From: Thermococcus sp.
Lineage (GTDB): Archaea; Methanobacteriota_B; Thermococci; Thermococcales; Thermococcaceae
Length of the DNA stretch: 45,410 nucleotides
Direction: 5' to 3'
NCBI GenBank assembly: GCA_015523195.1
Contig: WAKU01000101.1
Location: 1-45,410 of the forward strand
The notes under the pieces were generated by a model. It worked only from the letters and a program-made list of their open reading frames with translations, was not told the origin of the DNA and did no database searches. Shown in pieces: positions 1-8,854 of the stretch. Both the position numbers and the translations under genes were made by a program. How positions within the stretch are numbered: the first letter of the stretch is position 1; each line of letters starts with the position of its first letter.

Positions 1-1
1 A

Positions 2-367
2 AAAAGAGCGGGATTGGAAAGACCGCTTATAGCCGGGATGCTCCTCCAGAGTGGGGCTCTACTCCTCGTTGGCTTTCCCACCGTGGTGGCGCTCTTCCCG
101 GCGGTTCTACTTGTGGGCTTCGGCGGGGAGCTCCTCAACGTCTCCTTCGACAGCCTGATGCAGAAGGCCATCCCACTCGAAAGCCTCGGAACCGCGAGGG
201 GCATCTTTGACGCCCTCGCGACGCTGATAATTCCCCTCTCGCAGTTAGCTTTTGCGTGGGCGATTGAAAAGGGCGGTGAAATCCGGGTTTTTGCAATTGT
301 GGCGTTTTCCCTTGCGTTGACCGCTTCCCTCCTCTTTGAGAAATTCCTCGGGGACGCAAAAGCATAA
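2..367 (+). CDS. MFS-type transporter, C-terminal fragment (truncated by window start)
   Basis: Open frame continues to the window edge; hydrophobic helices typical of an MFS C-terminus. Confidence 0.6.
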   Translation, partial: KRAGLERPLIAGMLLQSGALLLVGFPTVVALFPAVLLVGFGGELLNVSFDSLMQKAIPLESLGTARGIFDALATLIIPLSQLAFAWAIEKGGEIRVFAIVAFSLALTASLLFEKFLGDAKA

Positions 368-403
368 AATCCCGGGCATCGACACACCTGCGGGTGAAAA
401 GCA

Positions 404-1216
404 ATGAACCCAACCATCCGCGAGGCAACACCCGAGGACAAACCCTTCATAGAGGAAATTGCAAAGCTGACGTGGGGCGGAGGGGACTACTTAGCGAGGG
501 TATTTGACGAATGGGTAAAGGACGGCCACTTCTACGTCCTTGAGCTTGGGGGAAAGGTGATCGGAACGGCGAAGCTAACCCTTCTGCCCGGCAAAGTCGG
601 CTGGCTTGAAGGCCTAAGGGTTCATCCGGACTACCGCTTGAGGGGCTACGGAAGGCTTTTGCACAGCTTCATGCTCGACCTTGGCGAGAAGCTCGCTGAG
701 GAAGGGAAAATAGGGGCCCTTGAGTTCGCAACTTATTTCCTCAACCGCGAGAGCATCTCACTGGCGGAAAAGACCGGCTTTCGTGTCAAAGCGAAATTCT
801 TCGTTTTCAGTGCAAAAACAGAAAGCTTCGAGCCGGAAGAACCCGAGAGGGTTGAGCCCGAGATGGAGGATCTAACCCTCGGAATAATCCCGCTCGGCTG
901 GAAGTTCGTCCACAGGAGCGAGGAAGCCTTAAGGTGGCTCAGAGAGAAGGGGGAAGTCTATGAAGTTAGCGGCTTCAAGTTCCTCGCCACCAGGGACGGT
1001 GGGAGCTTCACGCCGCTCTCAACCGGCTTGGGGTGCATAAGGGTAATGCTGCCGGCGATGGCGTGGGTGGCCGGCGAGAAGGGTAGGGAGGAGTTCGACC
1101 TGATGCTCCCGAGCGGCATGAAGCCCGTCCTCCCCGGCCTGAGGAGGCTCGGCCTCTTCCTCTGGGACGAGACGGAAGAACCGAACGTCCTCGTCTTCAG
1201 AAAAAAGTTGAAGTAA
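404..1216 (+). CDS. GNAT family N-acetyltransferase
   Basis: N-terminal GNAT core with 'GWLEGLRVHPDYRLRGYGRLL' acetyl-CoA motif. Confidence 0.85.
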   Translation: MNPTIREATPEDKPFIEEIAKLTWGGGDYLARVFDEWVKDGHFYVLELGGKVIGTAKLTLLPGKVGWLEGLRVHPDYRLRGYGRLLHSFMLDLGEKLAEEGKIGALEFATYFLNRESISLAEKTGFRVKAKFFVFSAKTESFEPEEPERVEPEMEDLTLGIIPLGWKFVHRSEEALRWLREKGEVYEVSGFKFLATRDGGSFTPLSTGLGCIRVMLPAMAWVAGEKGREEFDLMLPSGMKPVLPGLRRLGLFLWDETEEPNVLVFRKKLK

Positions 1217-1217
1217 G

Positions 1218-2807
1218 TTAGGGCCTCCTGCGGAAAAGCGGAAGCAGGGAGAGCACAACAAGGAAGGCCGGCCCGCAGATTCCTCCCTTTTCAGCCGTTG
1301 AGGTTGGGGAGGTTGAGGAAGTTTCTCGGCTGGAAGTGCTCGACGTAGAGGTCTCTGACAGGGAGCTTGAGGAAGTGCTGGCGGATGTTGAAGACCTGCT
1401 GTGGGTGTAGGCCGTTGATGTTGTGCTCGTCCTCGGCTTTAAGCTTGAGCTCATGAGGTTGCCCGAACAGGGGTTCTTCTCGGAGAGGTCGAGCTTTTCG
1501 AGCTTCACCTCAAGGGGCAGGGCTTTTACCATGGCCTTCCCGGTCTTGATGGGCCCGGCGCTTTCCGTGCTCACGTCAAAAGATTGCGCCTTCAGTTCCG
1601 GGTTCTCCGCTTGACAGGGTGTTGAGCCGTCCTTGGTGATGGCGAGGAATACCAAACCCGGATCCATCAGGAAGTTCCTGTAGTAGGTCACGTAGAGGTA
1701 GTCGCCGAGGGAAATGCCGCCGAGCCTGTCGTCTATCATGGAATCGCCGGTTACGATGTTCCACCTCGGCTTCCCGCCTCCGTCGAGGCTGAGAACCCAG
1801 ACGTGCCTGTGGTAACCGCTCCCTCCCTCCTGAAGGGTTGAGCCCGCGCTTCCGAGGATGTAGAAGTTCCCGTCCGAGAGGAGCGAGACGAAGGTGTAGC
1901 CCGTTTTCGGAAACTTCTCCGCCCACAGGGGCTTTCCGTCACCGCTTAAGGCCAAGATGAACGGCTCGTAGAGCTCGGGCTTGATGGCACCGATAATGTA
2001 GACCTTTCCATCCTTCACCAGGAGTCCCTTCAGGATGTACTCGTTGTTGAGGTTTACGGCGATTCCCTTGGTTATGTTTCCGTTTTCGTCAATCCAGAAG
2101 AGGAGTGGTCTAAGAACGCTGACGAGCATGAGAACCCTTCCATCCGGGGAAAGCTCGATGCCGATAGGCTTGGCCCCGATGTCGGCTGTTGTGAAGCTCC
2201 TCGCCCAGATGAGCGTTCCATCGTTGGCGAGCCTTAGGAGAACCGTTACAGGTCTCTGCCAGCTTATGCTCTGGGCTAAGATGTAGATGCCGTCCTGACT
2301 CACGAGGGCGTCAACGGGCATAAGCTCCCTGGGTTTTGTTTTTCCGCTGGAGCGAACTGAGAGCTGGTAGTATTTCGCCCAAACCGCACTGCCGTCCTTT
2401 TTAAGCTCGGTGACGATCATGGCCGAGAAGGAGGAAGAGCCAATCCTTTTCGCCGGAAATACCGCTAAGAGGTTGCCGTTGGGGAGGGGCCTGAGTATTC
2501 CGTGACTCCCCTCGGTAATCCCTCTTGCCATGACCTCGCTCCCGTTGACTGTAAAGATTAACCTTTCAGCGAACTTTAGTTCACCGCTCCCCGCATTTAG
2601 GGCAAGGAGGTAGAACCTCCCTTTAGTGTAGTTGGCTTCGTAGACACCCGCTAAATAGATTGTCCCGTCGGTGAATATCGGCTGAGCAGGGTAGGTGAAG
2701 GTTGCGCCCTTTATCGCGTACTTAACCGCCCAGCCCTTGGCGCTCACAGCGGGAGCCGTCAGAAGGATGGCTATGAGGAGCACCGCAAGGTTCCTCACGC
2801 CAACCAC
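1218..2807 (-). CDS. Secreted/surface CGP-CTERM protein, probable beta-propeller
   Basis: Signal peptide, repeated 'DG.I.I.G' blade-like motifs, Ser/Thr-rich linker, C-terminal GGICGPA + TM + RRR (CGP-CTERM). Confidence 0.85.
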   Translation of the reverse strand: MVGVRNLAVLLIAILLTAPAVSAKGWAVKYAIKGATFTYPAQPIFTDGTIYLAGVYEANYTKGRFYLLALNAGSGELKFAERLIFTVNGSEVMARGITEGSHGILRPLPNGNLLAVFPAKRIGSSSFSAMIVTELKKDGSAVWAKYYQLSVRSSGKTKPRELMPVDALVSQDGIYILAQSISWQRPVTVLLRLANDGTLIWARSFTTADIGAKPIGIELSPDGRVLMLVSVLRPLLFWIDENGNITKGIAVNLNNEYILKGLLVKDGKVYIIGAIKPELYEPFILALSGDGKPLWAEKFPKTGYTFVSLLSDGNFYILGSAGSTLQEGGSGYHRHVWVLSLDGGGKPRWNIVTGDSMIDDRLGGISLGDYLYVTYYRNFLMDPGLVFLAITKDGSTPCQAENPELKAQSFDVSTESAGPIKTGKAMVKALPLEVKLEKLDLSEKNPCSGNLMSSSLKPRTSTTSTAYTHSRSSTSASTSSSSLSETSTSSTSSRETSSTSPTSTAEKGGICGPAFLVVLSLLPLFRRRP

Positions 2808-2905
2808 CCATTATTTCCCTTTCGCTCAAATCCTTAAATAAGTTTTTTAGAGGCAGATTTTAGCGGTTAAAGCTGAGTTAAGTCAGGTAGGAGGGTTTTG
2901 GAGAT

Positions 2906-2921
2906 GGTGGAACCTTCCACC
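2906..2921. repeat. Inverted repeat GGTGGAA-CC-TTCCACC upstream of the ammonium transporter
   Basis: Perfect 7-bp arms read directly. Confidence 0.6.
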
Positions 2922-3229
2922 TTAAAATCAGCCGGGGGCGTGGGAACCAAAGCGGTGCCGGAGGTGACCCAAAGTTGGTTTCAACCTGAAACTTTATTTT
3001 AAGTTTTGGATAATGTTAAGAACCTCAGCTTTTCGGTTGGGATGACTTGGTATTGGAACCTTTTGTAGCTTTTTAATGGCGACATATGACACGACCTTTG
3101 ATATTTATAAAACATGAGGACCATTAGTATGCAAACGATGCTTGCTGGTTATGTTTGGGTAACAAACCGCAACTTTAATAACCCCTTTCGAAAATTTTTC
3201 GATGAACCAGGCTTTCGAGGTGACATAAG

Positions 3230-4435
3230 ATGTTCAATCCTGGCAGCGATGGATTTATGCTGATTGCGGCCGCCCTGGTCTTTATAATGACCCCCGGTCT
3301 GGCTTTCTTCTACGGGGGAATGGTGCACAGGAAGAACGCGGTAAACATGATGATGCAGAACTTCTTCTCCGCCGGCTGGACAACAGTCCTCTGGGTTACC
3401 TTCGGCTTCAGCTTGGCCTTCAGCAGGGACATTGCAGGGGTGATAGGCAACCTTCACTACGCTTTCCTGACCCACATAAGCCCGAGCACTCTCTTTCCTG
3501 GAAACGACCAGATAAGCATGCTGACCTTCATGGTCTATCAGCTCATGTTCGCGATAATCACGCCCGTTCTCATGACCGGTGCGTTCGCGGACAGGATGCG
3601 CTTCAAAGCCTTCATCGTCTTCCTCACGCTCTGGCTCACCGTCATATACTTCCCCCTCGCCCACTGGGTCTGGGGAGGCGGCTTCCTCGCCAAGTGGGGT
3701 GTTGAGGACTTCGCTGGAGGTCTCGTCGTCCACACGAGTGCCGGCTTCGGTGCATTGGCTGCAGTCCTCTACCTCGGCAAGAGGAAGTTCCCGAAGGAAG
3801 GCAACCACAACCTTGCCCTGATAGCGGTTGGGACGGCCCTCCTGTGGTTCGGCTGGTTCGGGTTCAATGCGGGCTCAGCCCTGAGGGTTGATCTCGACAC
3901 GAACATTGCCTTCGTCAACACCATGGAGGCCGCGGCATTTGCGGCCGTGACCTGGATGTTCTGGGACTACTGGAGAACCGGCAAGTGGAGTGCCATCGGC
4001 TTCATGGCGGGTTCAATAGCGGGCCTCGCCACAATAACCCCGGCTGCAGGCTTTGTGAACCCCCAGGCGGCCATGCTCATAGGTATCGTAGCGGCTATAG
4101 TCTGCCACCTCGCCGTTGACTACAAGAACAGAAAGGGCTGGGACGATGCACTTGACGTCTGGGGCGTCCACGGGATAGGTGGCTTCAGTGGCATAATACT
4201 CTTAGGAATATTCGGCAGTGCGGCGATACTCGGGAGCAACGGCCTAATCTACGGTGGGGGAACCTTCTTCCTCAAGGAGACCGCAGCAGCCATATTCGTG
4301 GCCATCTACGCCTTCGTCGTCACCTACATCCTAATCTGGATAACCGACAAGATAACACCCGTCCGCGTCCCGGAGGAGGCTGAAAAGGTAGGGCTCGACG
4401 AATACGAGTGGGCTGAGGAAGCTTACGCCCTCTGA
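3230..4435 (+). CDS. amt: Ammonium transporter (Amt/AmtB/MEP family)
   Basis: 'TPGLAFFYGGMVHRKNAVNMMMQNF', conserved His in 'HTSAGFGAL' and 'WGVHGIGGFSG'. Confidence 0.95.
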   Translation: MFNPGSDGFMLIAAALVFIMTPGLAFFYGGMVHRKNAVNMMMQNFFSAGWTTVLWVTFGFSLAFSRDIAGVIGNLHYAFLTHISPSTLFPGNDQISMLTFMVYQLMFAIITPVLMTGAFADRMRFKAFIVFLTLWLTVIYFPLAHWVWGGGFLAKWGVEDFAGGLVVHTSAGFGALAAVLYLGKRKFPKEGNHNLALIAVGTALLWFGWFGFNAGSALRVDLDTNIAFVNTMEAAAFAAVTWMFWDYWRTGKWSAIGFMAGSIAGLATITPAAGFVNPQAAMLIGIVAAIVCHLAVDYKNRKGWDDALDVWGVHGIGGFSGIILLGIFGSAAILGSNGLIYGGGTFFLKETAAAIFVAIYAFVVTYILIWITDKITPVRVPEEAEKVGLDEYEWAEEAYAL

Positions 4436-4510
4436 ACTCTTCTTTTTTCGTTTTGCTCGACAACGGCAAACCTCTTTAGGATTAAATCCCATTCCCTTCA
4501 GGTGTTTTGA

Positions 4511-5134
4511 ATGGAGGTAGTCGGTCTGGATGAGGCTCGCCTACCGGAGTTTCAGGCCCTCTACACCGAGTTCTTCGTGGAGCTCCGGGGAAAGCAGGGG
4601 TGGAAGGCGACGAAAGAAGCCTACAGAAGGGAGGCCGAAAACTACTTTAAGCGGGGCGACACCATCTTCCTCGCCCTGGAAGGCAGCAAAGCGGTAGGGT
4701 TCCTAAGGCTTTCGAGCAGGGAAGGCTGCTTCTGGGTCGAGGAGATATACGTGAGGCCAGAGTTCAGGGGAAAGGGGATCGGCAGGGCGCTTGTTGGGAG
4801 GGCCGAGGAGGAGGTTCTGAAGCACGACAACTCGCTTTACCTCTTCGTCCTGCCGCAGGACAAGGATGCGATAGCCTTCTGGAAGAGGCTCGGCTACGAC
4901 GTGGTGAACACTGTTGAACTGGTTAAGGATCCCACAGGAGCGCCGCGGGACGGGGACTTCCTCACGATCGAGATTTTGGGTGAAGGCTTTAGAATCTTTG
5001 GGTGGAAGGGCAGGAGCTTCACCGATGAGGAGAGGCGCTTCATGGATCTTTTGAGGGAGTTCTATGGAAAGGGTGGGACGAAAGAAGAGTTCTTAGAGCT
5101 CGTGAGCAGGGCATTGGAGGGATGGCTGGAGTGA
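4511..5134 (+). CDS. GNAT family N-acetyltransferase
   Basis: 'VEEIYVRPEFRGKGIGRALVGRAEEE' motif. Confidence 0.85.
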   Translation: MEVVGLDEARLPEFQALYTEFFVELRGKQGWKATKEAYRREAENYFKRGDTIFLALEGSKAVGFLRLSSREGCFWVEEIYVRPEFRGKGIGRALVGRAEEEVLKHDNSLYLFVLPQDKDAIAFWKRLGYDVVNTVELVKDPTGAPRDGDFLTIEILGEGFRIFGWKGRSFTDEERRFMDLLREFYGKGGTKEEFLELVSRALEGWLE

Positions 5135-5577
5135 TCGCGGAGCCAGAGGAGATTGAAGTCCTAATAGGTGAGCTCTCAGAGAGAACTGGGAAGGGCTTCA
5201 GCGTTTCATCCAGGGAGCTCTGGGAGTACCTCCATGCGGAGACCTATGAGGACGATGTATACACTGCCAAAGACGTTCTGTCAAATGAATACCTGCTGTT
5301 CCATGAACTCCTTGAAATTGAGTGCCTCAAGGGGAAGGGTCTGGGGATAACGCCAAAGGTTATCATTGAGAACCCTGAAACGGTTTACGAGTGCCATCTG
5401 ATGGCCCTTGAGGAGGAGCTTGAGTTAGCCCTCAAAGAGGGCGACCTTGAATGGGTTGAGGAGAGACTCAAAGACGCCGAGGGCTATCTGGAGGACGAAC
5501 ATCTGCCCGAAAAGCTGAGGGAGGAGGAGGTGAGGATCCTCCGGAAGTTTGGCCAGGGGGGCAAGCAGAAATTTTGA
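5122..5577 (+). CDS. Hypothetical acidic protein
   Basis: Intact ORF overlapping the end of the upstream GNAT (probable translational coupling). Confidence 0.65.
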   Translation: MAGVIAEPEEIEVLIGELSERTGKGFSVSSRELWEYLHAETYEDDVYTAKDVLSNEYLLFHELLEIECLKGKGLGITPKVIIENPETVYECHLMALEEELELALKEGDLEWVEERLKDAEGYLEDEHLPEKLREEEVRILRKFGQGGKQKF

Positions 5578-5734
5578 GTTAAAGGAACCTCTTTCAGATA
5601 TCTTCCGAATTGATAGAGTTCTTGAGCTGATGAACTAATGCAAAACCCTGCGCAACTTGAGTTCCCTGACAAGAAAAGCTGCGAGAGCAGAAAACTGCCG
5701 GTAATATAAGCGGAGAACTCCTTCACCCCGGGAG

Positions 5735-5775
5735 GGAGAGAGGCGCTGATTTACGTGGAGCCCATAAAAAAGATT
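5735..5775 (+). pseudogene. Probable remnant of a GNAT C-terminus (…GGREALIYVEPIKK)
   Basis: Frame gives GGREALIYVEPIKK, resembling WGEEALIYVKCIKR at the end of the intact GNAT at 6598-7056; 17-bp exact identity (5740-5756 vs 7021-7037). Confidence 0.5.
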
Positions 5776-5788
5776 TGGTGGGAGGAAG

Positions 5789-6073
5789 TCATTCCTCCAG
5801 AAAACGCTCCATCTTCTCGACTTTCTCCTCGATGTGACTGAGCCTCCGGTCTATCTCCTCTAACTTTGAACCGAGCTGTGCGGGCACTTCACTCCCCTTT
5901 GGTTCGGGAACGGCGCGAACTATTCCAATGGAAATGCCTGCTGACAGCAGTAGAAACAACAGGAGCCCGAAGAGGGTGTCGCTCGGGGTTAAATCCATTG
6001 CCCAGATCCAACCAACGACGATTACTGTCGTGACGATCCATACTCCTGCAATAGCCACATGCTTAGTCTCCAT
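5789..6073 (-). CDS. Small membrane protein with two TM helices and a C-terminal coiled coil
   Basis: METKHVAIAG… start with GGAGGTGG ribosome-binding site; TM helices then 'LGSKLEEIDRRLSHIEEKVEKMERFLEE'. Confidence 0.7.
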   Translation of the reverse strand: METKHVAIAGVWIVTTVIVVGWIWAMDLTPSDTLFGLLLFLLLSAGISIGIVRAVPEPKGSEVPAQLGSKLEEIDRRLSHIEEKVEKMERFLEE

Positions 6074-6362
6074 AAAACCACCTCCTGAGGGATTCCGGGG
6101 AGATGCAAACGTTAAAGGGGACCAGCTCATAGAACCTGAGCGCCTTTCCCCTTTCCTCGTCGATCACGAGCCTGCTTTTGACTATCCCTGCCTTTTCGAG
6201 CTTCTTCAGGTGTATCTTTGCCAGTCCCCTGCTTACCCCAAGTGAACGGGCTATCTCGTTGAGGTACATCGGCCTCTCCCCTTCCGCGAGCAGGGCCACT
6301 ATCTTGAGCCTGAGTGGATGCCCAAGGCCGTCGAGCAACTTCGCAAGCTCCTCGGCACTCAT
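6063..6362 (-). CDS. ArsR-like winged-helix transcriptional regulator
   Basis: 'LLDGLGHPLRLKIVALLAEGERPMYLNEIARSLGVSRGLAKIHLKKLEKAGIVKS' wHTH; ATG at 6362. Confidence 0.85.
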   Translation of the reverse strand: MSAEELAKLLDGLGHPLRLKIVALLAEGERPMYLNEIARSLGVSRGLAKIHLKKLEKAGIVKSRLVIDEERGKALRFYELVPFNVCISPESLRRWFYGD

Positions 6363-6379
6363 GTAATCACTCAATAACT

Positions 6380-6397
6380 TGTAACCATTTAATTACA
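6380..6397. promoter_or_regulatory. Inverted repeat TGTAA-N8-TTACA in the promoter of the ArsR-like gene, candidate autoregulatory operator
   Basis: Perfect 5-bp arms, about 18 bp upstream of the ATG and overlapping an AT-rich TATA-like element. Confidence 0.4.
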
Positions 6398-6597
6398 TTT
6401 AAGGGTTTCGGCTTGATCGGTTGATGTTTGCTATGCCTCTAAGAGTGGGGGACTGTTAACGCCCCCATCACCCCGCTGAGGGTTCATGATCTCCCTTAGG
6501 CTATCTAAAAGATTATACTCAGGAGGTGAGGGAAGGGCAAAGAGGTGAGCAGGAGGCTTTAAATACGTCTCGCGAAACTGGACTTATGGGAGAAGGC

Positions 6598-7056
6598 ATG
6601 CACATCAAGCCACTCGAAGCCGAAGAAGAAAGGCTCGCCTGCCTTGAGATAGCTCGCGGTTTGCCCGAGTGGTTCAACGAGGCCGGACTTGAGGCGATGG
6701 AACGCGACCTTAAAAGCGAAACGACGTTCATAGCCGTTGAGAACGGTAGGGTTCTCGGCTTCATAACGGTAAAACCAATCGATAAGAAAGCCCTCGAAAT
6801 CCTCTGGATGGCGGTTACGAGGGAGTTTAGGGGGAAGGGCATCGGAACTGAAATGCTGCGCTTCGTTGAGAGGTGGGCAGAAGAACGGAACTTTGAGATT
6901 CTGGTCGTCAAGACCTCGGGCGATTTGAGCTACAAACCCTACGACGAGACAAGGAGGTTCTACGAGCGGAGGGGTTTTGTTAGGGTGGCCTTGATAGACC
7001 CCTATCCAGAGTGGGGTGAGGAGGCGCTGATTTACGTCAAATGTATTAAGAGGTAA
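6598..7056 (+). CDS. GNAT family N-acetyltransferase
   Basis: 'MAVTREFRGKGIGTEMLRFVERWAEE' motif; TTTAAATAC TATA box about 35 nt upstream. Confidence 0.85.
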   Translation: MHIKPLEAEEERLACLEIARGLPEWFNEAGLEAMERDLKSETTFIAVENGRVLGFITVKPIDKKALEILWMAVTREFRGKGIGTEMLRFVERWAEERNFEILVVKTSGDLSYKPYDETRRFYERRGFVRVALIDPYPEWGEEALIYVKCIKR

Positions 7057-7071
7057 AAGTAAAAATCTCAC

Positions 7072-7590
7072 TCAATCCCCTTCGATCTCCTCTGCCATCT
7101 TCCTCAGCTTCTTGATGTCCTCTGGAGTCATGTCGCAGAGACACTTACTCTCCACCATCAGGTTCTCAATCGTTAGGGCGAGGTTGGAGATGCGGTCTTT
7201 GTTCTTGAGCACGAGCTCCCTCGATTCAAAGAAGTTGTTCCCCACCCTGTGGAAGAATATCCCCAAACTGCTTCCAAAGGCGGCGAGGTCTGAGTATTTG
7301 GGATCATTGGTGAGGAAATATAGGGAATTTGCAGTAGACTCAAGGTTGTAGGCACAATGTGCGAGCATTAGTGAAAAACTGCCGAGTGTTGGAGAGGAGG
7401 TGTTCTTCTCAGCCAGCGAGACTAAAATGCCGGAGCCTTCAAAGCATTCCATCTCAGAGCTTGCAACTTCCTCTAAATCGTTAATCGCGTTATCCTTTGA
7501 CTTCTCGGTCTCCCTCCATTTCCAGGTCGCAAAGCTCGCGTAGACGAGAAGAACCACCAACAGCGCGGCCAGGATCTTATACTTCTGCAT
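7072..7590 (-). CDS. Hypothetical membrane-anchored protein
   Basis: N-terminal TM helix, helical soluble domain. Confidence 0.65.
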   Translation of the reverse strand: MQKYKILAALLVVLLVYASFATWKWRETEKSKDNAINDLEEVASSEMECFEGSGILVSLAEKNTSSPTLGSFSLMLAHCAYNLESTANSLYFLTNDPKYSDLAAFGSSLGIFFHRVGNNFFESRELVLKNKDRISNLALTIENLMVESKCLCDMTPEDIKKLRKMAEEIEGD

Positions 7591-7666
7591 TGTAATTCAC
7601 CCAAATAAAGTCATCTAAATCTTTTTAAAAATTCTGTCTAAACTTCCTTAAGCTGATGGTGAGGAC

Positions 7667-8854
7667 ATGCGCTGGAGCGAGATTCCGAGGGGCGCTAAAG
7701 CCTACATCCTCTACCACACGCTCATTTCTCCGGGCCTGATAGTCTGGATACTCTTCCCGCTCTACCTCATGGAGACCGGCTACTCCATCCTTGAAGTCGG
7801 TGCCTTCTTCACAGCGGTCAACCTCGCCTCGATTCCCTTAACGTATCTCTTCGGCAGGGCCTTCAACCGCTGGGACATCAAGAAGGGCCTCATCGCGATT
7901 GACGTTCTCGATGGAATTGCCTACGTTCTCTACGGCCTCGCCAAAGGTGCTATCGCTCCTGTTCTGCTCTTCACCGGGAGGGCGATAGAGAAGCTTTCAA
8001 CGATGCTCTACCCGCTCTACCGGGCCTACGAGCAGATAATTTATCCCGAGGACAAATATGAGGAGGTATTCGCATGGCATCTCAGATTGCCGGAGATGGC
8101 CCAGGTTCTCACCTTTCCCATCATGGGCTACCTTCTCGGCTACATCTACCCCGGTCCGGAGAGCTACCGCTGGGCCTTTATCATCTTCGGCCTCTTCTCA
8201 GTTTTTACCGTCGCCTACATCTGGCGCTTCCTCCCATCGGTCGGAAAGGAGGAGAGGCTAACACCGGAGGGCTTCACCTTCAAGGCCGGTGAGTTCAGGC
8301 TCCTCATAGTTTTTGAAACCTTCATCACCCTTGCCTGGGCCCTCGCGCCCGAGATGGTGCTAATCAACTACGTCGTCTTCGTGCTGCATAAAACTGTCTT
8401 CGAGGTAACCCTTGTGGCGGTTGCCAGCGGTCTTGCCTCGATTTTAGGAACCTACGCCAGCGAGCGCGTTCCAAAGGGAAAGGGTTTTCAGGCCCTTGGG
8501 GTGGGCATGGCCATAAACGCTCTTTACACCCTGGTCATGGTCCTATCACCGCCCCTGTGGATTGTTCTGCTTGTGTATGCGCTTGGCGACTTCGGGAGCA
8601 GTTTGGGGTTTCCCTTCTACCGCTCCTGGATGTTCAGGCTGATTCCGAAGGAGAGGGCGAGTGAGTTCCACGCGGCGATATCGAGCTACCGGAAGGTCTT
8701 AGGCATGTTCACACCACTCGTAGCCGGGGGCCTGGCGAGCTTACACGCGACGCTGCCCTACGCTGCCAGTCTGGCCTTCTTCGTCCTCACCGGAGTGATG
8801 TTCGCGGTGCTCTCAAGAAAGGAAAGGAACTTCCGATCACCTGCCCCTCCTTAA
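7667..8854 (+). CDS. MFS transporter
   Basis: About 12 hydrophobic segments over 395 aa. Confidence 0.8.
   Translation: MRWSEIPRGAKAYILYHTLISPGLIVWILFPLYLMETGYSILEVGAFFTAVNLASIPLTYLFGRAFNRWDIKKGLIAIDVLDGIAYVLYGLAKGAIAPVLLFTGRAIEKLSTMLYPLYRAYEQIIYPEDKYEEVFAWHLRLPEMAQVLTFPIMGYLLGYIYPGPESYRWAFIIFGLFSVFTVAYIWRFLPSVGKEERLTPEGFTFKAGEFRLLIVFETFITLAWALAPEMVLINYVVFVLHKTVFEVTLVAVASGLASILGTYASERVPKGKGFQALGVGMAINALYTLVMVLSPPLWIVLLVYALGDFGSSLGFPFYRSWMFRLIPKERASEFHAAISSYRKVLGMFTPLVAGGLASLHATLPYAASLAFFVLTGVMFAVLSRKERNFRSPAPP

Noticed and set aside
5619-5675. C/D box sRNA candidate: TTCTTG…TGATGA…CTGA-CAAGAA with a 6-bp terminal stem
   Set aside because: No convincing D'/C' boxes, C-to-D spacing (about 32 nt) too short for a double guide, position before TGATGA is C rather than purine and the bulge is one nt too long; region also overlaps probable GNAT decay.
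6440-6500. GGGGG-ACTGTTAACG-CCCCC hairpin as terminator or ncRNA
   Set aside because: Archaeal terminators are T-tracts rather than hairpins, no T-run follows, and no sRNA boxes were evident; kept only as an unassigned hairpin.
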